Notes under the pieces: model-generated
The model's database searches: none
Seen by the model: only the letters and a program-made list of their open reading frames with translations
Told to the model about the DNA's origin: nothing
Origin: an uncultured Acidimicrobiales bacterium
Lineage (GTDB): Bacteria; Actinomycetota; Acidimicrobiia; Acidimicrobiales; SZUA-35
Length of the DNA stretch: 41,444 bases
Direction: 5' to 3'
Assembly (NCBI GenBank): GCA_937930695.1
Contig: CALHCB010000076.1
Span: 1 to 41,444, forward strand
Shown here: in pieces, positions 9,269 through 16,644 of the stretch
How the letters are laid out: every line of letters begins with the position of its first letter
Numbering within the stretch: the first letter of the stretch is position 1
Translations under genes and position numbers: made by a program

Positions 9269-9778
9269 TCAGCGTTCTGCGACAGCTTGAATCTGCACGC
9301 TGCCCGAGGAACGAACTGGATCGATGAAGGCGACCTTGGAGGCTCGCTCTGTTTCGGCCGCTCCGGCCCGGGCGGCGAGGACCGTGTAACCGACGAGGGC
9401 GATGTCGAAGATCAGGTTGTTCCATATGAACAAGCCGCGGAATGCGATCGCCAGAATTGCTGAGACCACCACGCACATCACCAGGGCGAGGAAGATCGTC
9501 AGGCGGCGCTTGCGAACAGCCGATCGAGCCCCACCGAGCGCATTCGCTCCACCGAGCGGCGAGCCAGCAAGACCTTTCGGAGCGCCAAACGGGCTTGAAG
9601 CACCCTCGTGAGCCAGCGATCGCTGGGGAGCCTCGCCAAGCACCGACATCTTTCGGTTGAAGTTGCCCACCGGGTCTCGTCGCGCCGCGTTCAACAGATT
9701 CATGAGCAGCGGGCGGCCGAGTACCCAGAGCCAAACGGCCGCGAGTGCAACCAACACCAGAGTTGTCAACGTGTTCAT
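9269..9778 (-). CDS. Two-segment membrane protein of unknown function
   Basis: A 169-residue protein with an N-terminal membrane segment (MNTLTTLVLVALAAVWLWVL), a Gly/Ala/Pro-rich cytosolic middle (PFGAPKGLAGSPLGGANALG), a basic patch (RKRR) and two close hydrophobic stretches at about 93-135, then a soluble tail. Comparable proteins occur near galU/moeA in actinobacteria, so the position may be conserved, but no function is known to me. Another frame over the same bases (9216-9824) lacks membrane segments and is rejected. It is probably the last protein gene of the galU-moeA-moaA-moaC run, although 186 bases separate it from moaC. Confidence 0.75.
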   Translation of the reverse strand: MNTLTTLVLVALAAVWLWVLGRPLLMNLLNAARRDPVGNFNRKMSVLGEAPQRSLAHEGASSPFGAPKGLAGSPLGGANALGGARSAVRKRRLTIFLALVMCVVVSAILAIAFRGLFIWNNLIFDIALVGYTVLAARAGAAETERASKVAFIDPVRSSGSVQIQAVAER

Positions 9779-9889
9779 GCGGCGGCATTGCTTTCTGCTT
9801 CGAGATCACGACCACGATGGCCACGACGCCCTGCCCTCATTCCGACCACGTCCCTCGCGGGTCGAAATCCGAACATTACGAAATTACTA

Positions 9890-9905
9890 CGGGCCGAACG
9901 GCCCG
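9890..9905 (-). terminator. Possible terminator after moaC
   Basis: CGGGCCG-TT-CGGCCCG is a perfect 7-bp inverted repeat about 60 bases after the moaC stop. On the minus strand it is followed by TAGTAATTTCG, which is only mildly T-rich. It may act as a weak terminator or attenuator before the downstream membrane-protein gene. Confidence 0.4.
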
Positions 9906-9964
9906 CCAACCCAAAGCAGAATTGCCCAGCCATCGTTACTCCGGCCGAGAACTCCTGATCTTCG

Positions 9965-10465
9965 CTATTCCGTGGCCTCATCGAGGACATTTTGACGACG
10001 GTAGGTGCCCGATCGTCCACCCGTTTTCTCCCACAAGGCGACGTCGCCGATGACCATGGACTTGTCTGCCGACTTGCACATGTCATAAATCGTGAGCGCG
10101 GCGATGGAACAGGCCGTGAGCGCTTCCATCTCGACGCCGGTGCGATCGAAGGTGTCAACCTGCGCTTCGATCTCGATGAAGGTGTCCTGGATGTCAAAGT
10201 TGATGACCACCGCTCCTACGAGCAGCGGATGACAGAGCGGCAGCAGATCGCTCGTTCGTTTCGCTGCTTGGATTCCAGCGACGCGGGCTACGGCGAGAAC
10301 ATCGCCCTTCGTCACGGCCCGGCTGGCAACAAGATTCGTTGTGGCTTGCTCCATATGGACCCGCCCACGGGCGATGGCACGACGAGCGCTTGGGTCCTTT
10401 TCTGTCACGTCGACCATGCGTGCACGGCCGAGGGGATCTAGATGGGTGAGTTCGCGATCAGTCAC
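9965..10465 (-). CDS. moaC: Cyclic pyranopterin monophosphate synthase MoaC
   Basis: A 166-residue MoaC of normal length. With MoaA it converts GTP to cyclic pyranopterin monophosphate, the first stage of molybdopterin synthesis in the cytosol; MoaC performs the second, rearranging step. Diagnostic stretches are RMVDVTEKDPSARRAIARG at the N-terminus, KRTSDLLPLCHPL (active site), DRTGVEMEALTACS, and the C-terminal VALWEKTGGRSG. The start is GTG 10465, 53 bases after moaA, in the same direction as moaA and moeA. Confidence 0.96.
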   Translation of the reverse strand: MTDRELTHLDPLGRARMVDVTEKDPSARRAIARGRVHMEQATTNLVASRAVTKGDVLAVARVAGIQAAKRTSDLLPLCHPLLVGAVVINFDIQDTFIEIEAQVDTFDRTGVEMEALTACSIAALTIYDMCKSADKSMVIGDVALWEKTGGRSGTYRRQNVLDEATE

Positions 10466-10518
10466 GCCGAAAGCCTACGGGGCTCTCTCGGCGAGGTCGG
10501 CGATCATGAGGTCGAACC

Positions 10519-11565
10519 TCAACCGCCGAGCTGAGACATTGACTTCGATGGCCGGATGAAGTGCACCTGACCAATGGCATGACCCGCCCACTTCTTGTGG
10601 ACCTCACCAGCGACCGCTGCGACGAGGTCCTCATCGGACCCTCCACCTCGGAGCACCGACATCAGGTCAACGTGCCCAAGCGCGAACAGACAATTGCGAA
10701 GCTGACCGTCCGCGGTGAGCCGCATACGATCGCAGCTTCCGCAGAAGGGCTCCGACACCGAAGCGATCACACCGAACTCAGAGCCCGGCGAGCCGTCGCC
10801 GTCGGTGTAGACGAATCGTTCAGCCGGTGAAGAACCACGATCGATAGCTTCAAATTCGAAGTGTTCAGAGGCCGCAGCCAAGATCTCAGCGTGTGAAACC
10901 ACTCGCTTGTCTGACCACTCGCCTTGGGCATCGAGCGGCATGAATTCGATGAACCGAACGGTGACGTTCTTCTCTCGACCCATTCTGAGAAAGTCAACGA
11001 CCTCGTCGTGGTTGATGCCCCGCATCAGCACGGCGTTGACCTTGACGGGACTGAATCCAGCGGCCACAGCGGCATCGATACCGACCAACACGCGGTCGAG
11101 CTCATCACGCTTGGTCAAATCCAGAAAGCGGGCTCGATCGAGGGTGTCGAGGCTCACGTTCATGCGGCGCAGGCCTGCGGCGAACAAGTCGTCGGCGACG
11201 AGCGGCAACGTTGCACCGTTTGTGGTCATGGACAAGTCGAGCTTTTCGCCGGCGGGCGTTCGCAGGGAAGCGATGCGCTCGACGAGCAGTGGCAGGCGTG
11301 CACGAATCGTCGGTTCGCCGCCGGTCAGGCGAACCGATTTCAGGCCTGCCTGGTCAACGAGAACCGAAACGACCCGTTCGATTTCTTCGAACGACAAGAT
11401 GTCGGAACGATCGAGCCACTCCAGCCCTTCTTCGGGCATGCAGTACGTACAACGGAAGTTGCATCGGTCCGTCACCGAGATCCGCAGATCGGTATGCACG
11501 CGACCAAACGTGTCGATCAATTCGGTGTGGTCACTGGATCCTGCTACCTCATGGGTCCCCGTCAC
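10519..11565 (-). CDS. moaA: GTP 3',8-cyclase MoaA (radical SAM)
   Basis: With GTG 11565 as start this gives 348 residues, the family's usual size; the frame is open upstream but that part overlaps moeA and is not MoaA-like. MoaA is a radical-SAM enzyme that cyclises GTP. The first [4Fe-4S] site is C35-x3-C39-x2-C42 (CNFRCTYC), and the second is FCGSCDRMRLTADGQLRNC near the C-terminus. The SAM-binding LTGGEPT is present. The protein ends in Gly-Gly (SQLGG), the conserved tail needed for activity in the family. The GTG is directly preceded by GGAG, closer than usual, so the start is moderately certain. It lies 37 bases after moeA. Confidence 0.95.
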   Translation of the reverse strand: MTGTHEVAGSSDHTELIDTFGRVHTDLRISVTDRCNFRCTYCMPEEGLEWLDRSDILSFEEIERVVSVLVDQAGLKSVRLTGGEPTIRARLPLLVERIASLRTPAGEKLDLSMTTNGATLPLVADDLFAAGLRRMNVSLDTLDRARFLDLTKRDELDRVLVGIDAAVAAGFSPVKVNAVLMRGINHDEVVDFLRMGREKNVTVRFIEFMPLDAQGEWSDKRVVSHAEILAAASEHFEFEAIDRGSSPAERFVYTDGDGSPGSEFGVIASVSEPFCGSCDRMRLTADGQLRNCLFALGHVDLMSVLRGGGSDEDLVAAVAGEVHKKWAGHAIGQVHFIRPSKSMSQLGG

Positions 11566-11602
11566 CTCCGAGAGGGTACCCCCAGAATCGAGTTCGCCGA
11601 AA

Positions 11603-12826
11603 TCAGTCCAGCAACATGACCTGCACGCGCTCACCTGTTTGGACACCGCTCCCATCAGGCAAAACAGCAAGTGCGTTGGCTCGGGCCATCGCGGTGAGTT
11701 GATGGGAACCCTGGCCGCCGGCGTACCGAACACGCCACGCTCCATCCGGTTCAGGCATTGCGACGACCCGAGCGAAGTGCGTCTTGCCATCAGGCGGCCG
11801 CAGCATGGGCTCATCGGCAATGGCAGCCACCGTCGGCCGAGCCGTGTCGCTTCGGCCCATCATGGTAAGTAGGGATGGCCGGGCGAAGAGCTCGAAGCTC
11901 ACCATCGAACTCACCGGATTGCCCGGCAGCCCGAAGATGGGCGTTCCCATCAACATGCCGAATGCCAGCGGCTTGGCTGGCTTGATTGCGACCTGCATCC
12001 AGTTCAGATCGCCGAGTCGGCTGAGGACCTGCTTGACGAAGTCGAAGTCGCCCATGCTGACGCCACCCGAGGTGATCAACGCGTCGACCGGGTTGGTCGC
12101 ATCGGGGCCCACAGCAGCCCGCAACGCATCCTCGATTTCTTTCTCGTCGTCCCGCAACAACCCAAGATTGACCGGAATCGCCCCCGCCTCCTCTACCAGA
12201 GCCAAGAGTGAAGGTCGGTTCGAATCGCGTATCTGACCCGGACCCAACGGTGTCGGCCCCACCATCAATTCGTCGCCAGTCGAAAAAACGCCGACACGGG
12301 GGCGGCGATGCACGCTCACGAATTCCTTGCCGACAGAGGCACACACGCCGAGATGTGCAGGGGAAAGCACCTCGCCGGGCCCGAAGATCAGGGTGCCCTT
12401 TTCGAGATCATCGCCTGCTGGTCGAATGTGGTTCCCGCTCGCAACTTCGGCCTTGAGCAACACGTTGTCGCCGTCTGGCTCGGTCAGTTCGACCATGATG
12501 ACTGCGTCCGCTCCGTCAGGAATCGGCGCTCCCGTCATGATCCGCATTGCTTCTCCGGCAGCGAGCGGCCGAGGCGCAACGGCACCTGCGGCCACCGTTG
12601 CCACAACGGGCACCGAGATCGGACGTTGCGCGCTCGCCCCAGCGGTGTCGGATGACCGCACCGCGAAGCCATCCATTGCCGTGTTGGCAAACGGAGGTAT
12701 GGCTTCGACGCTGAAAATGTTCTCGGCCAACACAAGACCGCGGGCTTCAGCCAACGGAACGTCTGCTGCGGGCAACGTCGAGATATCTCGGGCGATTCGG
12801 GCCTGAGCCTCATCCAGGGGGATCAT
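11603..12826 (-). CDS. moeA: Molybdopterin molybdenumtransferase MoeA
   Basis: A 407-residue MoeA, which inserts molybdate into adenylylated molybdopterin in the last step of cofactor synthesis. Recognisable parts, in order, are FANTAMDGFAVR (domain I-III junction), MRIMTGAPIPDGADAVIMVE, a MoCF/MogA-like domain with VFSTGDEL and ITSGGVSMGDFDFV (MPT binding), IFGLPGNPVSSMVSFELF, and the C-terminal beta domain. I use ATG 12826 (MIPLDEAQARI), where homology begins, rather than the open frame up to 12853. It lies between galU and moaA on the same strand. galU-moeA adjacency is also found in mycobacteria. Confidence 0.95.
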   Translation of the reverse strand: MIPLDEAQARIARDISTLPAADVPLAEARGLVLAENIFSVEAIPPFANTAMDGFAVRSSDTAGASAQRPISVPVVATVAAGAVAPRPLAAGEAMRIMTGAPIPDGADAVIMVELTEPDGDNVLLKAEVASGNHIRPAGDDLEKGTLIFGPGEVLSPAHLGVCASVGKEFVSVHRRPRVGVFSTGDELMVGPTPLGPGQIRDSNRPSLLALVEEAGAIPVNLGLLRDDEKEIEDALRAAVGPDATNPVDALITSGGVSMGDFDFVKQVLSRLGDLNWMQVAIKPAKPLAFGMLMGTPIFGLPGNPVSSMVSFELFARPSLLTMMGRSDTARPTVAAIADEPMLRPPDGKTHFARVVAMPEPDGAWRVRYAGGQGSHQLTAMARANALAVLPDGSGVQTGERVQVMLLD

Positions 12827-12914
12827 CAGGCAAAGATAGCTGCCTGGCTCCAACGCGAAACCAAGCGCACACCAGAGCCGTCATCTGAGAGAGCTGAGTG
12901 GCAAGCGCCAGGCT

Positions 12915-13799
12915 CTAGACGAGCCCTTCTCGCTTCACCGTTTCGACGAGCAACTCCCGAAATTCCGGACCGAGATCCTCACGGGCCAACGTGAAGTCGA
13001 TCATGGCTCGCAGATAGTCGCTCTTCTTGCCGGTGTCGTAGCGACCTTCGGAGAACGTGAACCCGAGCATGTCTTGCTTGGTCATCAAGCTGGCCATCGC
13101 ATCGGTGATCTGGATTTCGCCACCGACACCGGGTTTGGTATTGGCGATCTCTTCGAAGATTGCGGGCGTGAAAAGGTACCGACCCATAACTGCAAGGTTG
13201 GAGGGCGCTTCTTCCATCGAGGGCTTCTCCACCAGTTCGGTGACCTTTACGACTCGATCTTCGCCCTCGATGGCCTGTGCAGCCGCACACCCATACGAAC
13301 TGATGTTCTCCATCGGAACTTCCATGAGGGCAACGGTCGAGGAGCCATGGTTGGCATAGGTATCAACCATGCCCTTGAGCACCGGTGCGGTCATGATGTC
13401 ATCGCCGAGGAGGACGACGAACGGCTCATCGCCAATGTGGTTACGCGCCGTGCCGATTGCATGGCCAAGACCCAGGGCTTCGCCTTGTCGAACAAAGTGG
13501 ATGTCGGCAAGGTTGGCCAGGTCCCGGACGATGTCGGACTCAGCAGTCTTGCCTTTGCCTTCGAGCGCAGCTTCCAGCTCGGTATGACGATCGAAGTGGT
13601 CCTCCATCACCTTCTTATGACGGGAGGTGATGATCAGGATGTCCTCGATCCCAGCAGACACGGCCTCTTCGACCACGTACTGGATCACCGGACGGTCAAC
13701 GACCGGCAACATTTCTTTCGGAACAGCCTTCGAAAAGGGGAGGAAACGAGTGCCGAGACCCGCGGCGGGGATCACAGCTTTGCGTACTGGAGCAGACAT
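12915..13799 (-). CDS. galU: UTP-glucose-1-phosphate uridylyltransferase
   Basis: A 294-residue GalU, making UDP-glucose from UTP and glucose-1-phosphate for wall and capsule polysaccharides. The nucleotide-binding loop AVIPAAGLGTRFLPFSKAVPKEML is followed by VVDRPVIQYVVEEAV, LGDDI (metal-binding Asp), VTELVEKP and GGEIQITDAM, all typical. ATG 13799 (MSAPVRK) has AGGAG nine bases upstream, so I prefer it to the longer open frame. It is the first gene of the minus-strand block and divergent from fmdB, with 143 bases between them that must hold both promoters. Confidence 0.96.
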   Translation of the reverse strand: MSAPVRKAVIPAAGLGTRFLPFSKAVPKEMLPVVDRPVIQYVVEEAVSAGIEDILIITSRHKKVMEDHFDRHTELEAALEGKGKTAESDIVRDLANLADIHFVRQGEALGLGHAIGTARNHIGDEPFVVLLGDDIMTAPVLKGMVDTYANHGSSTVALMEVPMENISSYGCAAAQAIEGEDRVVKVTELVEKPSMEEAPSNLAVMGRYLFTPAIFEEIANTKPGVGGEIQITDAMASLMTKQDMLGFTFSEGRYDTGKKSDYLRAMIDFTLAREDLGPEFRELLVETVKREGLV

Positions 13800-13942
13800 G
13801 ATTCTCCTGGAAGGACGGGGGATCGCGAAGGGAAAATGACGGGCGATGCCAATCTTCGTCTCAGCGACATTAGTCCTATCGGCTGACAGCCAAATTGCTT
13901 GATGGGAGATGCCCGATAGATTTCCAAACCGAGGTTTCACAC

Positions 13943-14296
13943 ATGCCCACGTATGAATACAAATGCACAATCTGTGACGAGCGGTTCGAAGTTCAGCAGT
14001 CCATGAAGGAAAAGGCGCTTACCAAGCTGCCAGGCGAGGATCACGAGCACGCACTGAAGAAGGTCTTCAGTGCAGTCGGGATCGCCTTCAAGGGTTCGGG
14101 CTTCTACAAGAACGACGCACGAGGCTCAAAATCGAGCAGTTCGCCCGCAGAGACATCCAGCACGCCCTCGGAGTCTTCAAGCAGCTCGTCCTCTGAATCG
14201 AAGAGCACCTCGAGTGATTCTTCATCGACGAGCTCAGACTCCAAGCCCAAAAAGAAGTCGGAGCCGAAGAAGAAGTCGTCGGCCAAGTCGGACTGA
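13943..14296 (+). CDS. FmdB-family protein with Ser-rich tail and half zinc ribbon
   Basis: A 117-residue protein starting MPTYEYKCTICDERFEV, the FmdB/CxxC zinc-ribbon signature, followed by VGIAFKGSGFYKND, also typical. In mycobacteria the related Ser-rich protein beside galU (Rv0991c) is described as a redox-regulated chaperone, and the genomic position here matches. Unusually, only one CxxC pair (C8, C11) remains. Where the second pair belongs the sequence is LPGEDHEHALKK, so H34 and H36 might replace the cysteines or the metal site may be lost. Residues 58-117 are Ser-rich (about half Ser) and end in Lys clusters, and are probably disordered. The start at ATG 13943 has GAGG upstream. Confidence 0.88.
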   Translation: MPTYEYKCTICDERFEVQQSMKEKALTKLPGEDHEHALKKVFSAVGIAFKGSGFYKNDARGSKSSSSPAETSSTPSESSSSSSSESKSTSSDSSSTSSDSKPKKKSEPKKKSSAKSD

Positions 14297-14315
14297 ATCC
14301 AATTACGGTGGAGCC

Positions 14316-14477
14316 ATGAAGTACTGGCGTCCGCTTGCCTGGACAGCATCAGTCTGCGCATTCGTCGGAGGCTTCGTCATTGGCATGTGGGTTCACCCTC
14401 AGGCCGGTGCTGCGCTGTGGTTGGCTTCTGCAGTACTCGCTCTGGCTCCTTTCGGCGCTCATCGAACGCAGACCTAG
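14316..14477 (+). CDS. Short 53-residue membrane protein
   Basis: A small gene 19 bases after fmdB with a good ribosome-binding site (GGTGGAG, two bases before ATG). The product, MKYWRPLAWTASVCAFVGG followed by a second hydrophobic stretch (AALWLASAVLALAPFGA), would form two membrane helices with a short HRTQT tail. I do not recognise a family. Position and ribosome-binding site suggest co-transcription with fmdB and the SAF-domain gene. Confidence 0.55.
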   Translation: MKYWRPLAWTASVCAFVGGFVIGMWVHPQAGAALWLASAVLALAPFGAHRTQT

Positions 14478-14555
14478 GCGAGCATTCGCCCACTCGAGAG
14501 TCCGCGCTCTCCCTCCCCGCTTCCCCCCGCCAACGCCCACGTCTTGGGAAGCACC

Positions 14556-15230
14556 ATGTTCGAACCCGCCTCGCGGCCCGATGCTCGCTATCGATCGCCG
14601 ATCGTTCTCCTCGCCCGACTCCAGCTGGTTGTTCGGGGCCTCGGTCGCCGACAGGTCTTCGCCTTGTTCGGAGCTGTCGTCGTCGGCCTTGTGGTTTACT
14701 CCACCGTCAACGGGGCCCAGCGACGAGCAGAGTTGCTCGGGCAGACAGAACGGGTCGCCGTTGCATCCGAGCGGCTTGTGGCGGGAACGGTCCTGCAGGC
14801 CTCGCACTTCGATCTGGTCGAACGACCAACCGGCTTCGTTCCGGTCAACGCGTCGAGGGACCTCACCCTGGGCGACGTCGTGGTTGCAGAGATAGCTCAG
14901 GGTGAAGTCATCGTCGCTGATCGCCTCACAGCAGGGAATGGCCTCTTCGTCCACGAACGTTCCGTCACCATTCCGCTGACGCTCTCGACTCCGTTGCTCA
15001 CCTCTGGCGCAATCGTCGAGTTGGTCGGACTCACGATCGATGAATCGACATTCGGACAGCAAATCTCCTCGCCGACCGTACGGGTGATCTGCAGCGGACG
15101 AGCCATGGCGGTGACGGAGAGTTCGGCCGCTATCGCCGTTCCTGAAGGATGTGCACTTGACGCCATTCGCCTGGCCGCCAGCGGAGCCGTCGAGATCATC
15201 GTCACGCCGTGGACAACCATCCCTGGTTGA
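14556..15230 (+). CDS. SAF-domain protein, CpaB/RcpC-like
   Basis: About 224 residues: a short cytosolic N-terminus, one membrane segment (VFALFGAVVVGLVVYSTV), then a periplasmic SAF domain (VAVASERLVAGTVLQASHF ... GDVVVAEIAQGEVIVADRL) and a beta-rich C-terminus with two cysteines (VICSGRA and EGCALD). SAF domains occur in CpaB, the Flp-pilus assembly protein, and in relatives encoded near fmdB/mscL in actinobacteria. No other tad/flp genes are visible, so a pilus role is only a possibility. I choose ATG 14556; an in-frame TTG at 14544 is the alternative. It converges on the thioredoxin gene with 8 bases between stops. Confidence 0.78.
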   Translation: MFEPASRPDARYRSPIVLLARLQLVVRGLGRRQVFALFGAVVVGLVVYSTVNGAQRRAELLGQTERVAVASERLVAGTVLQASHFDLVERPTGFVPVNASRDLTLGDVVVAEIAQGEVIVADRLTAGNGLFVHERSVTIPLTLSTPLLTSGAIVELVGLTIDESTFGQQISSPTVRVICSGRAMAVTESSAAIAVPEGCALDAIRLAASGAVEIIVTPWTTIPG

Positions 15231-15238
15231 GCGCCGCC

Positions 15239-15865
15239 TCAGTCCGCGAGGAGTTGTTCAACGTCTTGTTCCAGCGACCCGTAGCCGCCAAGGCGGAACG
15301 AGCCGTCGTCATTCACGAACGCGTATGTGCGCTGCTCGATCACACCAAACCGGTCCCACACGCTGCCGGACTGGTCATCCAGATGAGGGAACGCGCTCAC
15401 GCCGTTGGCTTCCACAAACTCTCGCATCGAGTCCGGGTCGCTCAATCCAGGCACTCCGATGAACGTGACCCGTTCTCGATATTTTTCTTCGACCTCTACG
15501 ACCGTAGGGGCTTCGGCTCGTCAAAAAGGTCACCAAGGGGCCCAGAACCAGAGCACGACGTCTTCACCTTCAAGATCTGCAAGGTCAATGGTTGCTGCCG
15601 CGAGCGTGGCGAACTCATCAACGAGTAGCGAGTCTTGTGTCTCCTCGACAGCCTCGGCTTGTTCGACCGTTGCCGTCTTCTCTTCGAGGTCAGCGTTCTG
15701 TTCGGAACCTGTGTCTTGAGCGTTTGTTGTTTCAGTTTGACTCTCGTTCGAGGCTGTCGAGTCCTGGCCGGAGTCCCCGCAGGATGCAAGTAGCAATCCA
15801 ACAGCGAGCAGCCCCAAATGACGGTCCGACCAAAGTCTCGACAGTCTGTTCACCCGGGTCGTCAC
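15239..15865 (-). CDS. Thioredoxin-fold lipoprotein with two in-frame TGA codons at the CxxC cysteines (probable UxxU selenoprotein)
   Basis: A single frame of 208 codons. It has a lipoprotein signal with lipobox LLASC (C29), a Ser/Thr/Glu-rich linker (30-80), and a DsbF/Mpt53/TlpA-like thioredoxin domain: DVVLWFWAPW at 102-111, then TGA-Pro-Phe-TGA-Arg-Ala-Glu-Ala-Pro, then VTFIGVPGLSDPDSM and GSVWDRFGVIEQRTYAFVNDDG. Relatives have W-C-P-x-C at this spot, so codons 112 (15530-15532) and 115 (15521-15523) replace both catalytic cysteines with TGA. The frame is open and thioredoxin-like on both sides, with no other lesion. A GGUC-loop hairpin follows, as expected for selenocysteine insertion. 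The usual cis-proline before TYAF is Arg. It would act outside the membrane as a disulfide or peroxide redox protein. It is last in tldD-pmbA-PHP-trx, 53 bases after PHP. The alternative is a pseudogene, which would need two mutations exactly on the two cysteines. The start (GTG 15865; GTG 15853 also possible) is uncertain. Confidence 0.8.
15491..15511 (-). promoter_or_regulatory. SECIS-like hairpin within the thioredoxin gene
   Basis: On the mRNA, CUAC-GGUC-GUAG forms a 4-bp stem with a GGUC apical loop (15500-15503). It is extended by CC/GG after one bulged A, and by a G-C pair after one mismatch. The loop begins 17 bases after the second TGA and 26 after the first. In E. coli fdhF the SECIS loop is also GGUC, 18 bases after the UGA, with an interrupted stem; both spacings fit the bacterial range as I recall it. 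The bases also code for the conserved region after the active site, so the hairpin is embedded in coding sequence. Confidence 0.65.
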
Positions 15866-15918
15866 GATCGGAACAGTAGCGAGAGAACGAGTCCCGGTGA
15901 GGTCGCGTTGATGCCCTG

Positions 15919-16644
15919 TCAGTCAGGAATCGACGGAATGATCCGTGGTGTCCATGGGCGGGCTGCATCGAAGTGGTGTCCGGCAATCCGGCCTCCGCGC
16001 AGGGAGGTCAGAAAACTCTGAGCGTCGACGAAGTCCGCCATCTCCACGTATGCCGCGCCAAAGGCGTCGGGCACATGCGCGTCGCTTCCCGCACCAGCCG
16101 CCAGGTTGTTCGCAGCGGCATAGTCGGCCGCCTGGCGTTGCAGGGAGCGAAGGCTGGTCTTTGCGTTGTAGGCCTCCAGCGCATCGACGAGTCCGGCGGC
16201 GACCAGGCGATCGATATCCGATGGCGCCAGGCAGTTACGCATCGGATCGAACGGATGCGGAACATACACGAGGCCGCCCTGTTCACGGATCGCCTTCGCC
16301 GTGTCAATCACCGACATGCCAGTGGGCAGTCGCTCCGACAAGAACAGCCCAATCAGCTCGCCCTGTCCGATGCGAATCTCTTCGCCGACGACGACTCGAC
16401 AAGGCAGATCGTTCTGTAGCTCGAACGCGCCGGCGGTCGCGTTGTGGTCGGTAATGCAAACGACGTCGATGGCGCATGCTTGGAGGCCAGCGGCGAGTTC
16501 GTCTGGCGTGGTTGTGCAATCGCCTGACCACATGGTGTGGGAGTGCATATCAACCCGAATCGTGCCGGCAGAGCGGATGTCAGCCAGATGCGGATGTCGA
16601 GCAATTGCCTCGTCGCTTGGAACGCGACCTTGCTCGTTGCTCAA
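15919..16644 (-). CDS. PHP-domain metal-dependent phosphoesterase
   Basis: A 241-residue PHP-family protein. Metal-binding motifs occur in the family order: DMHSHTMWSGD (His34, His36), ITDHNA, VGEEI, YVPHPFDP and GAGSDAH. Such proteins hydrolyse phosphoesters with a trinuclear metal centre; known members act on nucleoside or histidinol phosphates, but the substrate here cannot be read from sequence. It starts with TTG 16644, overlapping the pmbA stop (TTGA), implying translational coupling. It has no signal peptide and is cytosolic. Confidence 0.87.
   Translation of the reverse strand: MSNEQGRVPSDEAIARHPHLADIRSAGTIRVDMHSHTMWSGDCTTTPDELAAGLQACAIDVVCITDHNATAGAFELQNDLPCRVVVGEEIRIGQGELIGLFLSERLPTGMSVIDTAKAIREQGGLVYVPHPFDPMRNCLAPSDIDRLVAAGLVDALEAYNAKTSLRSLQRQAADYAAANNLAAGAGSDAHVPDAFGAAYVEMADFVDAQSFLTSLRGGRIAGHHFDAARPWTPRIIPSIPD

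Noticed and set aside
12827-13942. Molybdenum-cofactor riboswitch upstream of moeA or galU
   Set aside because: I could not find the conserved elements of that RNA, and spacing between galU and moeA is only 88 bases.
14349-15062. 237-codon minus frame opposite the SAF-domain gene
   Set aside because: It has no recognisable motif and is antisense to a gene with a membrane segment and SAF domain.
15521-15532. UGA reassigned to another amino acid genome-wide
   Set aside because: At least six genes in the window end in TGA within overlaps with the next gene, so UGA is read as stop elsewhere.
15239-15865. Two separate small genes (15530-15865 and 15239-15454)
   Set aside because: Neither is a complete protein. 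The first stops at the active site and the second begins mid-fold; joined in the same frame they make one normal thioredoxin.
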